NCBI GenBank assembly: GCA_035528035.1
Contig: DATKZI010000014.1
Coordinates: forward strand, 248,001-312,000
Direction: 5' to 3'
Source of the DNA: JABLTI01 sp035528035
Lineage (GTDB): Archaea > Asgardarchaeota > Heimdallarchaeia > JABLTI01
Length of the DNA stretch: 64,000 nt
Shown: in pieces, positions 1 through 10,252 of the stretch
Numbering within the stretch: position 1 is the first letter of the stretch
Layout: the number at the start of each line of letters is the position of its first letter
Program-made: the position numbers and the translations under genes
Notes under the pieces: generated by a model
What the model saw: the letters and a program-made list of their open reading frames with translations, nothing else
The model's database searches: none
Told to the model about the DNA's origin: nothing

Positions 1-47
1 AAGAATATCCTTAAGTAAAATTCCTGAAATCGAATAAGAAAATTCTA

Positions 48-575
48 CTATTTTTTTTGAAAAACTTGGATTAATTCATTAACTCTTTTAATTACTTGTG
101 GTATAGCTTTACTTACTTCAGATGATAGCTCAGTTCCCAATCCTTCCATTGATTTAATTTGAATGCCTAAAATTCTTATTTCTAATGGTAGATTAAATTC
201 TTTTAAAGCATAAAGTAATTTAAGAGAGGTTATAGCATCAAAACCATGTGTTGAACTCAAACCTTTTACCTCTGGAAGATTTTGCTCTTGAATTATAAAT
301 TCCACAATTTCTCCTGGTTTAAAACCATCAATTTTTACTGCATCTATTATGATACCAAATTTCCAACCATCAAGCATTAATGCAATATCAACACCCCCTG
401 TTCCTAAATCTGTTATTTTTATCGATTTAGGATAGTGCATTTGCTCTAATTCTTGAATTATTTTTATAGCTACTCCATCATCAAAACGTGTTAAATTACC
501 CAAACCAATTATGTGCACAAGTTTTTCATTTGATTCCACAGATCCCTGCGGGATAATCTTTTTTCTATTTGACAA
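48..575 (-). CDS. hydrogenase maturation protease (HycI/HybD family, peptidase M52)
   Basis: This family removes the C-terminal extension of the [NiFe]-hydrogenase large subunit after Ni insertion. The N-terminal GLGN motif is followed by D32-D33-G, with D78 in an IIIDAV strand and H110 in a THGF motif. By family alignment D33, D78 and H110 take the places of the three Ni-sensing ligands, so the protein looks intact. Length of 175 residues is slightly above the usual 150-165 because of a 19-residue N-terminal extension. No hydrogenase subunit lies in the window; one may lie just outside its left edge. It follows the CPBP protease gene by 44 bp on the same strand and may be cotranscribed with it. 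Confidence 0.85.
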   Translation of the reverse strand: MSNRKKIIPQGSVESNEKLVHIIGLGNLTRFDDGVAIKIIQELEQMHYPKSIKITDLGTGGVDIALMLDGWKFGIIIDAVKIDGFKPGEIVEFIIQEQNLPEVKGLSSTHGFDAITSLKLLYALKEFNLPLEIRILGIQIKSMEGLGTELSSEVSKAIPQVIKRVNELIQVFQKK

Positions 576-619
576 ATATTAGATCCAGTCCTTTGATGAT
601 TTTTCATGGGAATTTTTCT

Positions 620-2455
620 TCAAGTTTCAACATGAGGATATTTTATTATCCTAAACCGATAAATCAAATTGATTATCCAGCTTGTTGCTTTCATAATGCC
701 TGTTATTATAAAAACAGGTAAAAGCAATATTGTAAAGAAAGCTAACCATGTTGCTGATGGTATTTCACTAGTCATGAGTATTAAGGATGCAATGAGATTA
801 TTTGTTATATGAATGAAAATAGAGGATTCAATGCCATATTTTACAAAAGCATAACTTAGGAAAAAACCCATTGCTCCTGCTTGAACTATTTTCCAAGCGC
901 CCCATCCTCCCGTCCACCCTTTCCAATGAGCAAAACCGAATAAGAGAGATGAAATACCTACTAAGGTCCATTCAGGTATACCTATAATTTTGTATTTACC
1001 TCTTATTGCAAACAACAAATCCTTGTAAGATAGTTTAGCTTCATTTTGTAATAAAAATAATCGTTGCTTTTTAGGAACAACTAATTCAGCTGTTTTGGGA
1101 TCGATTTCTGAGGCATTTTCATGAGGTATATTTTTAGCTTTCTGGTTTATTGATTGAAGATAAAATCTTACACCAATCACTAGTATCATTGGTACACCTA
1201 TAAGCGCTACCCTAAAACTTAATTCTTCAAAAACTCCAGCCCAAGTTACTTGAATCATATATTCAAAAGGATCATATGCCCCCCCTCCTGATGCATCTTC
1301 CTTAGCAAAAGGTGATAAAATCAAACTTATTACGATTGAAACAATATATGAAGCACACATTATTTCCATTGTTTTGATTAATGGGGTATTTTTTATACGA
1401 TAAAAAATAACAGGCATTGGTCCCTTTCTATCATTCATAGCTTTAAATTGTTCTTTTCTAGAAGTAAAATAAATGATTTGATTTGGAGTTGTTTGTTTTT
1501 CTATTTTTCTAAATTCATTTTGACTATCAAATTCTTCTTTTATAATAGAAGATTTATCTTTATCTTTTTTATTTTTCTTAGCAATTTGAATTATAGTTGG
1601 TAACACTAGTAAAATTATACAGAGGCTATATATGCTAAAGAGTATTAGATAAAGACTTGAGACTTTTATTCCTGAAGGAATCCAAAATGCATGGAAAAAC
1701 CAAAGCATTTGATCCATAGTATTAATATTTGGTGGATTGTAAAACACCCATCCGAGTGCTGAGACAAATGAAATAATTATGATGGAGGAAGTAAAAATAA
1801 TAAAACAAAATCTTAGGACAAGGTAAAGACTCTTCCAAGGTCTATTTTCTTGTTTTGGTTTTATTAGGGTAAAACCTGATAACCCTAAAATAATCACAAG
1901 TGGAAGAAAGAATCCTATCATTATAGCATAAAATTGAGCTGTACTAAACATGCCTTCTAAACCAAACTCGATTAATGTTTGTTCAAAAGCATCAGATGAA
2001 ATAACTATCATTTCGATTATTAGAAAGATAAACCCGAATACAGCAAATATTAAAGATATTATCCCAAAGATTTTAGCAGTATTTTTTCTTGATTCGATTT
2101 TTGCTATTTGTTGTTGAATAAGTAATTTTTGTTGTTGATCAGGTGTCAATGCATAAGGTGGTTGAGTATACATTGATATTTGTGAGGGAGTTGTTTGAGA
2201 ATATGGAGCATTTGATTTATCAATAAATTTCATTGGAGCGCCACATTTACCACAAAAAGTACTATAAACAGGCATTTCTGATTTACAACGATTACAAACC
2301 AATTTTTCAACCAATGATTTTCCACATTTTCTACAAAAGAAATGTTCTTTGAAATTTTTTTCTCCACAATTTGAACAAATAATATCATTAGAACCATTTT
2401 CTTCTTTTGTTTCCTTTATCTCCTCAGTCTTATGTTCTTCATCCCATTCAGTCAT
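620..2455 (-). CDS. double zinc-ribbon CPBP-family intramembrane protease
   Basis: Two zinc ribbons open the protein (C27/C30/C41/C44 and C54/C57/C68/C71). A Gln-rich linker follows, then several membrane helices beginning near residue 129. The C-terminal half carries the three CPBP/Abi motifs: EExxxR at 410-415, an FGFAH motif near 514, and a later HxxNN motif. In the family these residues form the Glu/His site of a membrane-embedded endopeptidase of the Rce1/MroQ type. The 611-residue length is well above a minimal CPBP protein because of the ribbons and extra N-terminal helices. The substrate is unknown. It sits directly upstream of the hydrogenase protease gene. Confidence 0.85.
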   Translation of the reverse strand: MTEWDEEHKTEEIKETKEENGSNDIICSNCGEKNFKEHFFCRKCGKSLVEKLVCNRCKSEMPVYSTFCGKCGAPMKFIDKSNAPYSQTTPSQISMYTQPPYALTPDQQQKLLIQQQIAKIESRKNTAKIFGIISLIFAVFGFIFLIIEMIVISSDAFEQTLIEFGLEGMFSTAQFYAIMIGFFLPLVIILGLSGFTLIKPKQENRPWKSLYLVLRFCFIIFTSSIIIISFVSALGWVFYNPPNINTMDQMLWFFHAFWIPSGIKVSSLYLILFSIYSLCIILLVLPTIIQIAKKNKKDKDKSSIIKEEFDSQNEFRKIEKQTTPNQIIYFTSRKEQFKAMNDRKGPMPVIFYRIKNTPLIKTMEIMCASYIVSIVISLILSPFAKEDASGGGAYDPFEYMIQVTWAGVFEELSFRVALIGVPMILVIGVRFYLQSINQKAKNIPHENASEIDPKTAELVVPKKQRLFLLQNEAKLSYKDLLFAIRGKYKIIGIPEWTLVGISSLLFGFAHWKGWTGGWGAWKIVQAGAMGFFLSYAFVKYGIESSIFIHITNNLIASLILMTSEIPSATWLAFFTILLLPVFIITGIMKATSWIINLIYRFRIIKYPHVET

Positions 2456-2651
2456 TTTACTTTCACATCAAATAGCAATATATTATACCTACTGCATAAC
2501 TGCTTAATATAGAAGTTTATTAGAAAACTTAATTTTAAATACTTCTGTAATATTTGCTTTTACAAATATTTAGCTATTTAAAAATTAATTTTCATAGAAA
2601 ATAATTAACAGACATTTTTGTCTGAATCAAAAAAGCTAAAGGTATTTATCG

Positions 2652-3374
2652 ATGAGTAAAATTAGTGGAATACTTCTTGATTTTGATGGAGTACTTTCTT
2701 CAATTGTTGTAAGATTAGGTTGGCCATTTTATAATGCTTTGAAGAAGATTAAACCTACAATTAGTAAAAATGAAATTCTATATTCTTTTAATGAAATGAT
2801 GAAGATGTATTTGCATCAAGAAAAAAGAGGTTTGTTTTATGTTCCTAAAATGATAATAAAAATTAGCCCTCTTTTGAAATTGAACTTTATTCAAATGTTA
2901 CGCTTCATAATCATTCTCTTGGTTTTAATTAAGAAAAATAGCAACAATATTTCACCAGAAGAAAAAGCAGATGAAGTTCTTCAGTTTGTAACAAAACGAT
3001 ATAAAACTGCACTTATTACTCATGCGGAACGAGAGGTTATTAATAATGCTTACCAAAAATTTACTTACCTAAAAGATATCGATGTTATAATAGCTCAACA
3101 AGATTTGAAATATACAAAACCACATCCTTTTGGTTTAAATAAAGCTATGAAAGCATTAGGTTTGAATCCTCAAGAAACTATTTTTGTTGGTGATTTACCT
3201 CATGATATTCAAGCAGGTAAACGAGCAGGAACACTAACATGTGCAGTAGTAAATTTCCAAGGTGCAGAAAAGGATAAAAGAAGAATTTTGCAACAATTTA
3301 AACCTGATTTTATAATTAATCACATAAAAGAATTACCTTTGTTATTGAAGCAATTAGAAAAAAATATCTTCTAG
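2652..3374 (+). CDS. HAD-superfamily hydrolase
   Basis: Haloacid-dehalogenase fold phosphatase, 240 residues. Motif I is DFDGV at residues 9-13, with Asp nucleophile and acid/base. Motif II is the Thr of LITHA, motif III the Lys of KYTKPHP, and motif IV GDLPHDI with two acidic residues. The helical cap insert after motif I is of C1 type, as in phosphoglycolate phosphatase and related enzymes. The start is ATG with an upstream AAAGGTA stretch. Substrate cannot be told from sequence. It is convergent with the histidine kinase gene, only 9 bp away. Confidence 0.85.
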   Translation: MSKISGILLDFDGVLSSIVVRLGWPFYNALKKIKPTISKNEILYSFNEMMKMYLHQEKRGLFYVPKMIIKISPLLKLNFIQMLRFIIILLVLIKKNSNNISPEEKADEVLQFVTKRYKTALITHAEREVINNAYQKFTYLKDIDVIIAQQDLKYTKPHPFGLNKAMKALGLNPQETIFVGDLPHDIQAGKRAGTLTCAVVNFQGAEKDKRRILQQFKPDFIINHIKELPLLLKQLEKNIF

Positions 3375-3383
3375 TCAATATTT

Positions 3384-5312
3384 CTAATAATTGAGATATT
3401 TTGGTATATCAAAAACAATTAATGACCCAATTTTCTGTGCTGGACTTGGATCAGCTTCAATTGTCAAATAACCATTCATACTTTCAATAATAGCTTTCAC
3501 AAGAGTAAGACCAAAACCAGAACCGGAAATAGTTCGACTATCTTTTACATATCCTACATTCATGAATTTCTGCATTTCATAAGCAATATCAGGATTTTCA
3601 AAAATAAATTCTATTCGCCAATAATCATTATGTTCAGTCGAATCAAGAATTCTGATATCTATTGTGATATCCTTTTTCCTATCATACATCAATGAATTTT
3701 CTAAGATATTTATGAAAACATCTTCGATCAATTCATTACCTACCATAATAAACTTTTGTGGTTTTAAATTATGATTTATTATAATTTTACGTAAATCAAA
3801 TTTACTTATGATTTTCTTCTTTGTATTTTCAATTGCTTGATAAAGATCAAATTGTCCAAGCTCATAGCCTTTCCTTTTTACTGTGAAGAATTTATCCATA
3901 TTGGTAATTAATTCAGCAATGCGAGAAATTACTATTTTACTTTGAGATTGACGTTCTATGGCATAAGCTGTTTCATTGGGATTTGATTCCAATTTCATGA
4001 TAGATAAGTCAATTTGCGAATAGGCATTTTGACATAAATCTTTTACATCATGATATAATTGATCACTATAAAATTCTAATTCACTTTTTTCATCCCTAAG
4101 AGTATTGATCAATTGTCTCATATAGCCAATAGGTTCTAAAAAAATTGCATAACCATTACGTTCAGTATAAGAAATTGGAGCAGCTTTTACATAAAAAGCT
4201 AAAGGCAATCGATCTTTTCTATTAATAGTAATTTCATTATTATAATTAGTATTCTTAAGAAACGCCTTATTAATATCACTCACAAAATTATTGAAAGCTT
4301 CTTTTGTTTGGAATAAAACACTTAGATTTTGTCCAATCAATTCATTTGACTCATATAATAAATGCTTATTAACTGAATTATTAGCAAAAAGAATAATATT
4401 ATCCTTTACTCCAAGAATGATATCCTCATAATTGTTGATAATTTGATCATAAATATCCTTATCATCGCTAGGTTTTTGGACTTTTTCAGTTAAAACACTA
4501 TAATCTATAAAGAAAATTAAAATTCCTCTAGATAGATTTTTTTGATCAACAGGATATGCTAATATTTCAGATTTTATTTTTTCCTTATTTTTTCTTTCAA
4601 GTATGGTTTGATAATATAATACTCCATCTTTTTTCAAATCCTTGCCAGCTATTAGTAGGAAATTAGCATAATCATCTTTAATAGAAAATATTAATTCAAT
4701 AGTTGTATTTTTTACTTCATGTAAAGAATAACCAAAATATTTCTGCCAATTGATTGTTGCCCAAATTATATTGTTATTCATTATGAAAACAACAGGGGTT
4801 TTCATGAGCTCAAGTAATGATTTGAAAAAGCTATCTTCAGGTAGATCTATATTCTCAATTTGCTTTAATTCAAGTGTCATATCAAATTCAATTATTAATG
4901 TGCCAATTTGCTTGCCTGTTTTCTCGTCTAGAAATTGTTTAGCCTTACCTCTAATCCATCTTTGTATACCATTTATCATAAAAATCCGATAGATAATACT
5001 ATCAGAATATCCGTCTTTGTTTAAAGTATGAAAGGTTTCTATCACTTTAGGTCGGTCATCGGGATGGATATAACCAAAGGTTGCTAATAATTTGAAATCA
5101 TCTAATGAATATCCAATTACTTGTTCTGAATTTTCTGTTGTATAAATTACTTCAAAATTAGTGTCAACAAGAGTTATTCTAAAATTAATTAAATTCTCAT
5201 AAGATTGTGCCCATTGAATAATGTCTATATCATCATATATCTCTTCAATATTAAAAGATGAGTTTTTATCAAAATCCTCTGATTTTTCAGAAGGATTTAT
5301 TTTGTTGGGCAT
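3384..5312 (-). CDS. soluble multi-PAS sensor histidine kinase
   Basis: The 642-residue protein has no membrane helix, so it should sense a cytoplasmic cue. PAS-like segments lie at about 35-150 (with a PAC-type RWIRGKA stretch), 160-270 and 285-395. The dimerisation helix carries LYHDVKD, with H421 as candidate phosphoacceptor. The ATPase domain keeps its N box (N535 and N539 in INILENS) and a GSGFG G box at 597-601. All catalytic elements of a functional kinase are present. No response regulator is adjacent; the nearest receiver-domain protein is at 48-49 kb. Confidence 0.88.
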   Translation of the reverse strand: MPNKINPSEKSEDFDKNSSFNIEEIYDDIDIIQWAQSYENLINFRITLVDTNFEVIYTTENSEQVIGYSLDDFKLLATFGYIHPDDRPKVIETFHTLNKDGYSDSIIYRIFMINGIQRWIRGKAKQFLDEKTGKQIGTLIIEFDMTLELKQIENIDLPEDSFFKSLLELMKTPVVFIMNNNIIWATINWQKYFGYSLHEVKNTTIELIFSIKDDYANFLLIAGKDLKKDGVLYYQTILERKNKEKIKSEILAYPVDQKNLSRGILIFFIDYSVLTEKVQKPSDDKDIYDQIINNYEDIILGVKDNIILFANNSVNKHLLYESNELIGQNLSVLFQTKEAFNNFVSDINKAFLKNTNYNNEITINRKDRLPLAFYVKAAPISYTERNGYAIFLEPIGYMRQLINTLRDEKSELEFYSDQLYHDVKDLCQNAYSQIDLSIMKLESNPNETAYAIERQSQSKIVISRIAELITNMDKFFTVKRKGYELGQFDLYQAIENTKKKIISKFDLRKIIINHNLKPQKFIMVGNELIEDVFINILENSLMYDRKKDITIDIRILDSTEHNDYWRIEFIFENPDIAYEMQKFMNVGYVKDSRTISGSGFGLTLVKAIIESMNGYLTIEADPSPAQKIGSLIVFDIPKYLNY

Positions 5313-5549
5313 TAATATGACTATCCTATTATTGGTTATTTTCTATGAATTTTGCACTATACAATAAATTATGTATTTTTTATTTATTAATATACAATTT
5401 TTACTAATTATAGTTTCTATAACAATATAAATTCTATCCTAATATAATTTTATATAGATTTATTTAGTTACATTAAAAAAGAATGATTAATATTATTATT
5501 AATATTGATTTAAGATAAAAATCATTTATATTATATATGGGTGCCTTTC

Positions 5550-6551
5550 ATGGGAAAAACGGAAGAAATCCTAGTTGTAGATGGAATAACCAAAGTTTTT
5601 GGTAAAATAAGTAATCCTCATAGTATCGTTGCGTTAGATAATATCAGTTTTACACTTCATAAAGGAGCGAATTCAATTCTTGGACCAAATGGTGCTGGTA
5701 AGAGTACACTCTTAAAAATTTTAATGGGATATATTCATGAGACTTCAGGTACCGCTCAGATTTTAGGATATGATATTAAAAAGGATGGAATGCTTATACG
5801 AGCGCTAGTAGGGTATATGCCTGAAAATTATTCAATAATTCCAGGAGTTAATGCCGTAAAACAAGTCTCATTAATGGGTAGGATTTCTGGTTTACCAAAA
5901 GCTGAAGCCATGCAGCGTTCTCATGAAACACTACAATATGTTGGATTGGAAGAATCTAGATATAGAAAGGTCAATGAATTTTCTACTGGAATGTTACAAC
6001 GACTTAAATTAGCCCAAGCTCTGGTTAATGATCCAAGATTACTTTTCTTGGATGAACCAACTAATGGGCTTGACCCAAAAGGTCGTATGGAAATGATTGA
6101 CTTGATCAAGGAAATAAATAGCACTCATGACATAGATATAATAGTTTCTTCTCATCTCTTGCCAGATATTGAAGCTACTTGTGAATATGCTACCATTTTA
6201 GATCAAGGAAAAGTAGTTTCTCAAGGAAGAATTAATGAATTAACTTATCAAGAATCAATAAGTAAAGAAGAAGGATTAATGCTTGTACGTATTAAAGGAG
6301 AATTTAATATTTTTCTACAAGAACTTCAAAAAGCGAATTTACCATTTCAAGTTATTGATAGAGTAATTCACATAGTTTACACTGATAAAGATATTACTCA
6401 CAAATTACTTTCAATAGCTCACCAAACAGGTGTTCAAATAAGAATGATGACTCCTCAAAAGACAATTTTAGAGGACGTTTTTGTACATACAATATCAAAT
6501 CAACATCAAGCTATACCTACCCAAACTAAAAAAGGAGGAAAAACAAATTGA
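5550..6551 (+). CDS. ABC-2 type transporter, ATP-binding subunit 1
   Basis: First gene of a four-gene ABC operon. Walker A is GPNGAGKST, the signature is a variant FSTGM followed by LQR, and Walker B is LLFLDEPTNGLDP. A C-terminal extension of about 100 residues is typical of ATPases paired with ABC-2 permeases. Two starts are possible: GTG 5541 and ATG 5550. A GGGTG element at 5539-5543 stands 6 nt before ATG 5550, so ATG is preferred. The stop overlaps the TTG start of the permease, which indicates translational coupling. Cargo is unknown; this class exports lipids, peptides or drugs. Confidence 0.9.
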   Translation: MGKTEEILVVDGITKVFGKISNPHSIVALDNISFTLHKGANSILGPNGAGKSTLLKILMGYIHETSGTAQILGYDIKKDGMLIRALVGYMPENYSIIPGVNAVKQVSLMGRISGLPKAEAMQRSHETLQYVGLEESRYRKVNEFSTGMLQRLKLAQALVNDPRLLFLDEPTNGLDPKGRMEMIDLIKEINSTHDIDIIVSSHLLPDIEATCEYATILDQGKVVSQGRINELTYQESISKEEGLMLVRIKGEFNIFLQELQKANLPFQVIDRVIHIVYTDKDITHKLLSIAHQTGVQIRMMTPQKTILEDVFVHTISNQHQAIPTQTKKGGKTN

Positions 6552-7450
6552 GTGTTTTCGATGGCATCTATAGAAGATATACAGGTGAATTTAAAGGTCG
6601 ATTATCAAGAATATGGGCAATAAGTACACAATCATTTCGAGTACAATTTTCTGGTAAGAAAATCATCCCACTTTTAATATTGTGCAACTTGCCTGTTATT
6701 TCTTTTACTTTAATGATTGTTTTTATATCTATCTTTTTGGGTGGTGGTTTAACAGGGTTTCTTGGAGCTTTCTTTGGTTCATTAGATGAAGCAGTATATT
6801 TAGTAATTAGCATTACCTTTAACCCGGCAATGATTTTTCTTCCTATAGTTTTCATTTGCACCTTAAATGCTGGAACAATTGCCAATGATAAAAAACATAA
6901 TAGTCTAGCTTTGTATATGGCGAGACCAATAAGTAGAATTGATTACGTTTTTGGAAAAGCAATATCAGTTTATTTTGTTTCAGCTTTTGCTTCATTAATA
7001 CCTTGGTTAACTTTTCTCTTAGCTTTCACTTTGTTACGGGGTGTTTCTGGAGCAGTATTTTTCGAGACACTATGGGTATATCTATCCACCATAGCATCTG
7101 GTATTGTAGTAATCTTCTTCATAGGATCAATAATTTTACTCTTTTCTTCTATGGGATCACAATCTGTTCTAAGTGGAATATTAGCAATTTTAATTTTATT
7201 TTTACCTTCATTACTTTCAAGCATTGTTTCTGAATGGACAAGCAATTCTTGGATTGATTATTTTTCAATTTCTCAATTGATTACATCTTCAGTATACCTA
7301 ATATTTGGAAAGCCGACAGTTGAAATGTTTGGCATACCATTTCTTAGTACTGATTTAAATGGAGGAATCTCACTCACTCTGATGTTATCAATTGGTATTA
7401 TTTGCATCCTTTTTACGATCAATAATCTTTACAAGGAGGAAATAGATTAA
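6548..7450 (+). CDS. ABC-2 type transporter permease 1
   Basis: Integral membrane protein of 300 residues with about six hydrophobic helices. A cytoplasmic segment containing NDKKHNSLALYMARPISR matches the conserved ABC-2 permease loop between helices 2 and 3. The start is TTG at 6548 inside the TTGA overlap with the upstream stop. It is supported by GGAGG at 6535-6539. It should pair with the ATPase encoded just before it. Confidence 0.85.
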   Translation: MSVFDGIYRRYTGEFKGRLSRIWAISTQSFRVQFSGKKIIPLLILCNLPVISFTLMIVFISIFLGGGLTGFLGAFFGSLDEAVYLVISITFNPAMIFLPIVFICTLNAGTIANDKKHNSLALYMARPISRIDYVFGKAISVYFVSAFASLIPWLTFLLAFTLLRGVSGAVFFETLWVYLSTIASGIVVIFFIGSIILLFSSMGSQSVLSGILAILILFLPSLLSSIVSEWTSNSWIDYFSISQLITSSVYLIFGKPTVEMFGIPFLSTDLNGGISLTLMLSIGIICILFTINNLYKEEID

Positions 7451-8388
7451 TGAAAAGTTACTTCATAGAAACCTATGACCTAAATAAATGGTACAAAGAG
7501 GTTATGGCTTTAAACAAAATAACTGTAAAGATTGATAAGGGAATCGTGGGTTTGCTTGGACCGAATGGTGCTGGTAAGTCAACTTTTCTGAATATTGCTA
7601 CAGCACAACTTAGACAAAGTTCGGGTGAAATATATATTGAAGGAAATGAAGTCTGGAATAATCCAGATATTTTAAAACGATTTGGTTTTTGTCCTGAACA
7701 AGAAAAATTATTTGAATGGATGACCGGGAGAAAATTTGTTCGTAATCTAGCATTATTAAGTGGTATACCTCGAGAAGTTGCTGATAAAGCTGCTTGTGAA
7801 GCAATAGAAATTGTTGGACTTACCGATAGTAGAGATAGAGCAATAAAAGGATATTCTAAAGGAATGAGACAACGAATAAAAATAGCTCAAGCAATTGTTC
7901 ACAATCCAGATATCCTCTTTCTAGATGAACCACTCCAATCAACTGATCCTATTGTTCGAAGAGAATTAGTTGAATTAATTCAATCATTAGGCAGAGATTT
8001 TGGTAAAGATATTTTAATTTCAAGTCACATTTTACATGAAATTGAACGAATGACCTCAAGTATTCTACTTATCTATGCAGGAAAAGCTATTGCCCAAGGT
8101 AATATTTCTGAAATACGTGATTTGATGGAAAAATACCCGTTAACAGTAAAAATTGGAACTCCTGATAGAAAGAAGCTTGCAACAATTTTACTTGATTATG
8201 ATTTTATCTTAAATTTAGAGATGGATTATGAAAATCCAAATATTGTATATATTCGCACAGACAATCCCGATAAATTATATTGTTTGCTCCCAGAATTAGT
8301 AATGGATTCAAAAATAGAAATAACCGAAATGTCCAGTGAAGATGCTGGACTTGAAGCAATCTTCCAGTATCTTACAAGAGGTAGATAA
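7450..8388 (+). CDS. ABC-2 type transporter, ATP-binding subunit 2
   Basis: Second ATPase of the operon, 312 residues. Walker A is GPNGAGKST, the signature YSKGMRQR, and Walker B ILFLDEP followed by LQSTDP instead of the usual TNGLDP, so the D loop is slightly unusual. The C-terminal 90 residues form an ACT-like accessory region. The ATG overlaps the preceding stop by one base (TAATG), and AAGGAGGA lies at 7433-7440. Being a second ATPase-permease pair, it suggests a hetero-oligomeric transporter or two related pumps expressed together. Confidence 0.9.
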   Translation: MKSYFIETYDLNKWYKEVMALNKITVKIDKGIVGLLGPNGAGKSTFLNIATAQLRQSSGEIYIEGNEVWNNPDILKRFGFCPEQEKLFEWMTGRKFVRNLALLSGIPREVADKAACEAIEIVGLTDSRDRAIKGYSKGMRQRIKIAQAIVHNPDILFLDEPLQSTDPIVRRELVELIQSLGRDFGKDILISSHILHEIERMTSSILLIYAGKAIAQGNISEIRDLMEKYPLTVKIGTPDRKKLATILLDYDFILNLEMDYENPNIVYIRTDNPDKLYCLLPELVMDSKIEITEMSSEDAGLEAIFQYLTRGR

Positions 8389-8403
8389 AACGAGGGATTA
8401 ATT

Positions 8404-10152
8404 ATGAAAGAAAAATATGAAAGTCTTACTCAATTTGAAAAAACTTATCATTGGCGAACAAAATTTAACACTCTATATAAACTATACATTGGTAAATTAT
8501 GGTCAACGCTTATTAAAGAGAAAAAATCTTGGATTTTCAATGTATTAATACTAGCACCAATTATTGCTGGACCAATTGTTTTTCTTACTAATTCAGGTAT
8601 ATCAACTGATGAATTCTTTTCAACTTATTCAGATATTATGTTTATGGGTTATTTTGGGATCATAATACCTCTTTTTACTCTCTATATAGCTTCAACTATG
8701 TTTAATGATGAAATTGGTGATCGGACGGTTTCTTATCTCACAGTTAGACCGATTCATCGATTTGAATTGATTTTTATTAAATACCTATGTTACCTGTCTA
8801 TCATTCCAATTTTCACTTCAATAGCTACATTTCTTAATTATCTCTCATTTGGAGTGTTTGGTTACTTTGAGCGTTTTGATATGGCTTTATGGTTTCTCTT
8901 AATATCTTTTGTATCTTCAGCAGTTTATGGTGCTTTCTTCATGTTAATTGGATTATTGTTTAAAAATCCGCTTTGGTTTGGGTTATTCTTTGTTTTTATA
9001 TGGGAGTTCGTCCTTGCAAGCTTTTCAAGAACTTTGAATAATCTAACTATTGCCTATTATATTAAGTCATTAATAGTTTGGGACCCATTCCCAAATTCAC
9101 CTCGAGATTCACCTGCATTAGATGGTTTGGGGACAAATGAAGCATATAATTGGCGGTTTTATAATAATCCTGCGAATGCTACAACATTTTCTGTTGTATT
9201 AGTAATCGTTGTAATTATTTCAATTACTTTATCCTGGGCTGTTTTACAAGGAGATAAATTTAGGATACCTTATCAAGCAGGTAGGAGACCCGGTGGGTGG
9301 AAATACTATCTTAAAGAAATCAGAAGTTATCTCGTTACTTTTGGTATACTATTCTTAACAATTGGATTAGTTATAGGTCCTGTGAAAGGTCTGAGGTCAA
9401 ATATCACAGAAATTTCTTCTGGTCAAAGAATAGATATTAATCCTGAAAATGATGATTGGTATAATTTTAACAATCCGGCAAATCCTGATATTAATGATAT
9501 GGGGTGGGGATGCGATGTTCCCTATGCTTTAGCAAAAGGTGATAGTTTATATTTAGAGTTTGTTGTAAACGAGCAACCTGCAGGAAGTTATAGTCTGACT
9601 GGGTTAATATGTAATGACGATTTATATAACAGCTTTTTATCCTCTACTCAAGAATTATGGTTGGATTGGATGGAATATAAATATTCATTTCCAATGTCAG
9701 CTGATTTCTTTAATTATCATGTTACTTATCATAGTTTAGTTAATGATTTTATTGAACAGGTAGAGAAATCACAATCCTTTAATTATTATTCTCAACCTTG
9801 TTATTTTGATTATAATATTACTCAAAGTGGTAAATATCATATTATGGTTGTAGTAGATTGGTATGATATAAGTATAGATAGGTTTGATGCTCGTGATATT
9901 CTAACCATAATTTCAGGTGAAGTTTATAGAAAAGCTGGTTATGCTTTTGGCTATATTATCCTAGGTTTTGGTTTAGTAGTAATGGGATTTGCTACTTATT
10001 CATTAATAACTTATAAGAGTGAAGATGAAATCAAAAGATATGATGAACAAATAGCTAAACATAACAAACGATTTGATGAAATCAATATGGAACCATCACA
10101 ACTCATTTCTGAAACGCCAAAGGAAAAACCTAAATGTCAAGAAAAATCTTGA
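8404..10152 (+). CDS. ABC-2 type transporter permease 2 with large extracytoplasmic domain
   Basis: Permease of 582 residues. The N-terminal half has about six helices and the conserved motif DRTVSYLTVRPIHR in the ABC-2 cytoplasmic loop. Between a helix near residue 315 and a final helix near 520 lies an acidic, aromatic-rich soluble region of roughly 190 residues predicted outside the membrane. The Lys-rich C-terminal tail is cytoplasmic. It starts 15 bp after ATPase 2 and is the last gene of the operon. The external domain is not recognised and may bind cargo or cell-envelope material. Confidence 0.82.
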   Translation: MKEKYESLTQFEKTYHWRTKFNTLYKLYIGKLWSTLIKEKKSWIFNVLILAPIIAGPIVFLTNSGISTDEFFSTYSDIMFMGYFGIIIPLFTLYIASTMFNDEIGDRTVSYLTVRPIHRFELIFIKYLCYLSIIPIFTSIATFLNYLSFGVFGYFERFDMALWFLLISFVSSAVYGAFFMLIGLLFKNPLWFGLFFVFIWEFVLASFSRTLNNLTIAYYIKSLIVWDPFPNSPRDSPALDGLGTNEAYNWRFYNNPANATTFSVVLVIVVIISITLSWAVLQGDKFRIPYQAGRRPGGWKYYLKEIRSYLVTFGILFLTIGLVIGPVKGLRSNITEISSGQRIDINPENDDWYNFNNPANPDINDMGWGCDVPYALAKGDSLYLEFVVNEQPAGSYSLTGLICNDDLYNSFLSSTQELWLDWMEYKYSFPMSADFFNYHVTYHSLVNDFIEQVEKSQSFNYYSQPCYFDYNITQSGKYHIMVVVDWYDISIDRFDARDILTIISGEVYRKAGYAFGYIILGFGLVVMGFATYSLITYKSEDEIKRYDEQIAKHNKRFDEINMEPSQLISETPKEKPKCQEKS

Positions 10153-10189
10153 CAGCTTTTTCTTTTTGATTAAACACATTATTCTATAG

Positions 10190-10208
10190 TAACAAAAGAT
10201 TTTTGTTA
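10190..10208. promoter_or_regulatory. inverted repeat upstream of the Lrp gene
   Basis: A perfect 8-bp inverted repeat, TAACAAAA and TTTTGTTA around a 3-bp centre, lies 44 bp before the Lrp start. Lrp/AsnC proteins commonly bind palindromes in their own promoters, so autoregulation is plausible. The same hairpin followed by T-rich sequence could instead help end the ABC operon, which stops at 10152. Confidence 0.4.
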
Positions 10209-10252
10209 TATTGATGTAAACTGAGTATTAGATATAATGGAGTAAGTCAATT

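Noticed and set aside
6568..7245. Antisense frames in the ABC permease gene
   Set aside because: Lys/Pro-rich shadows of hydrophobic codons on the other strand.
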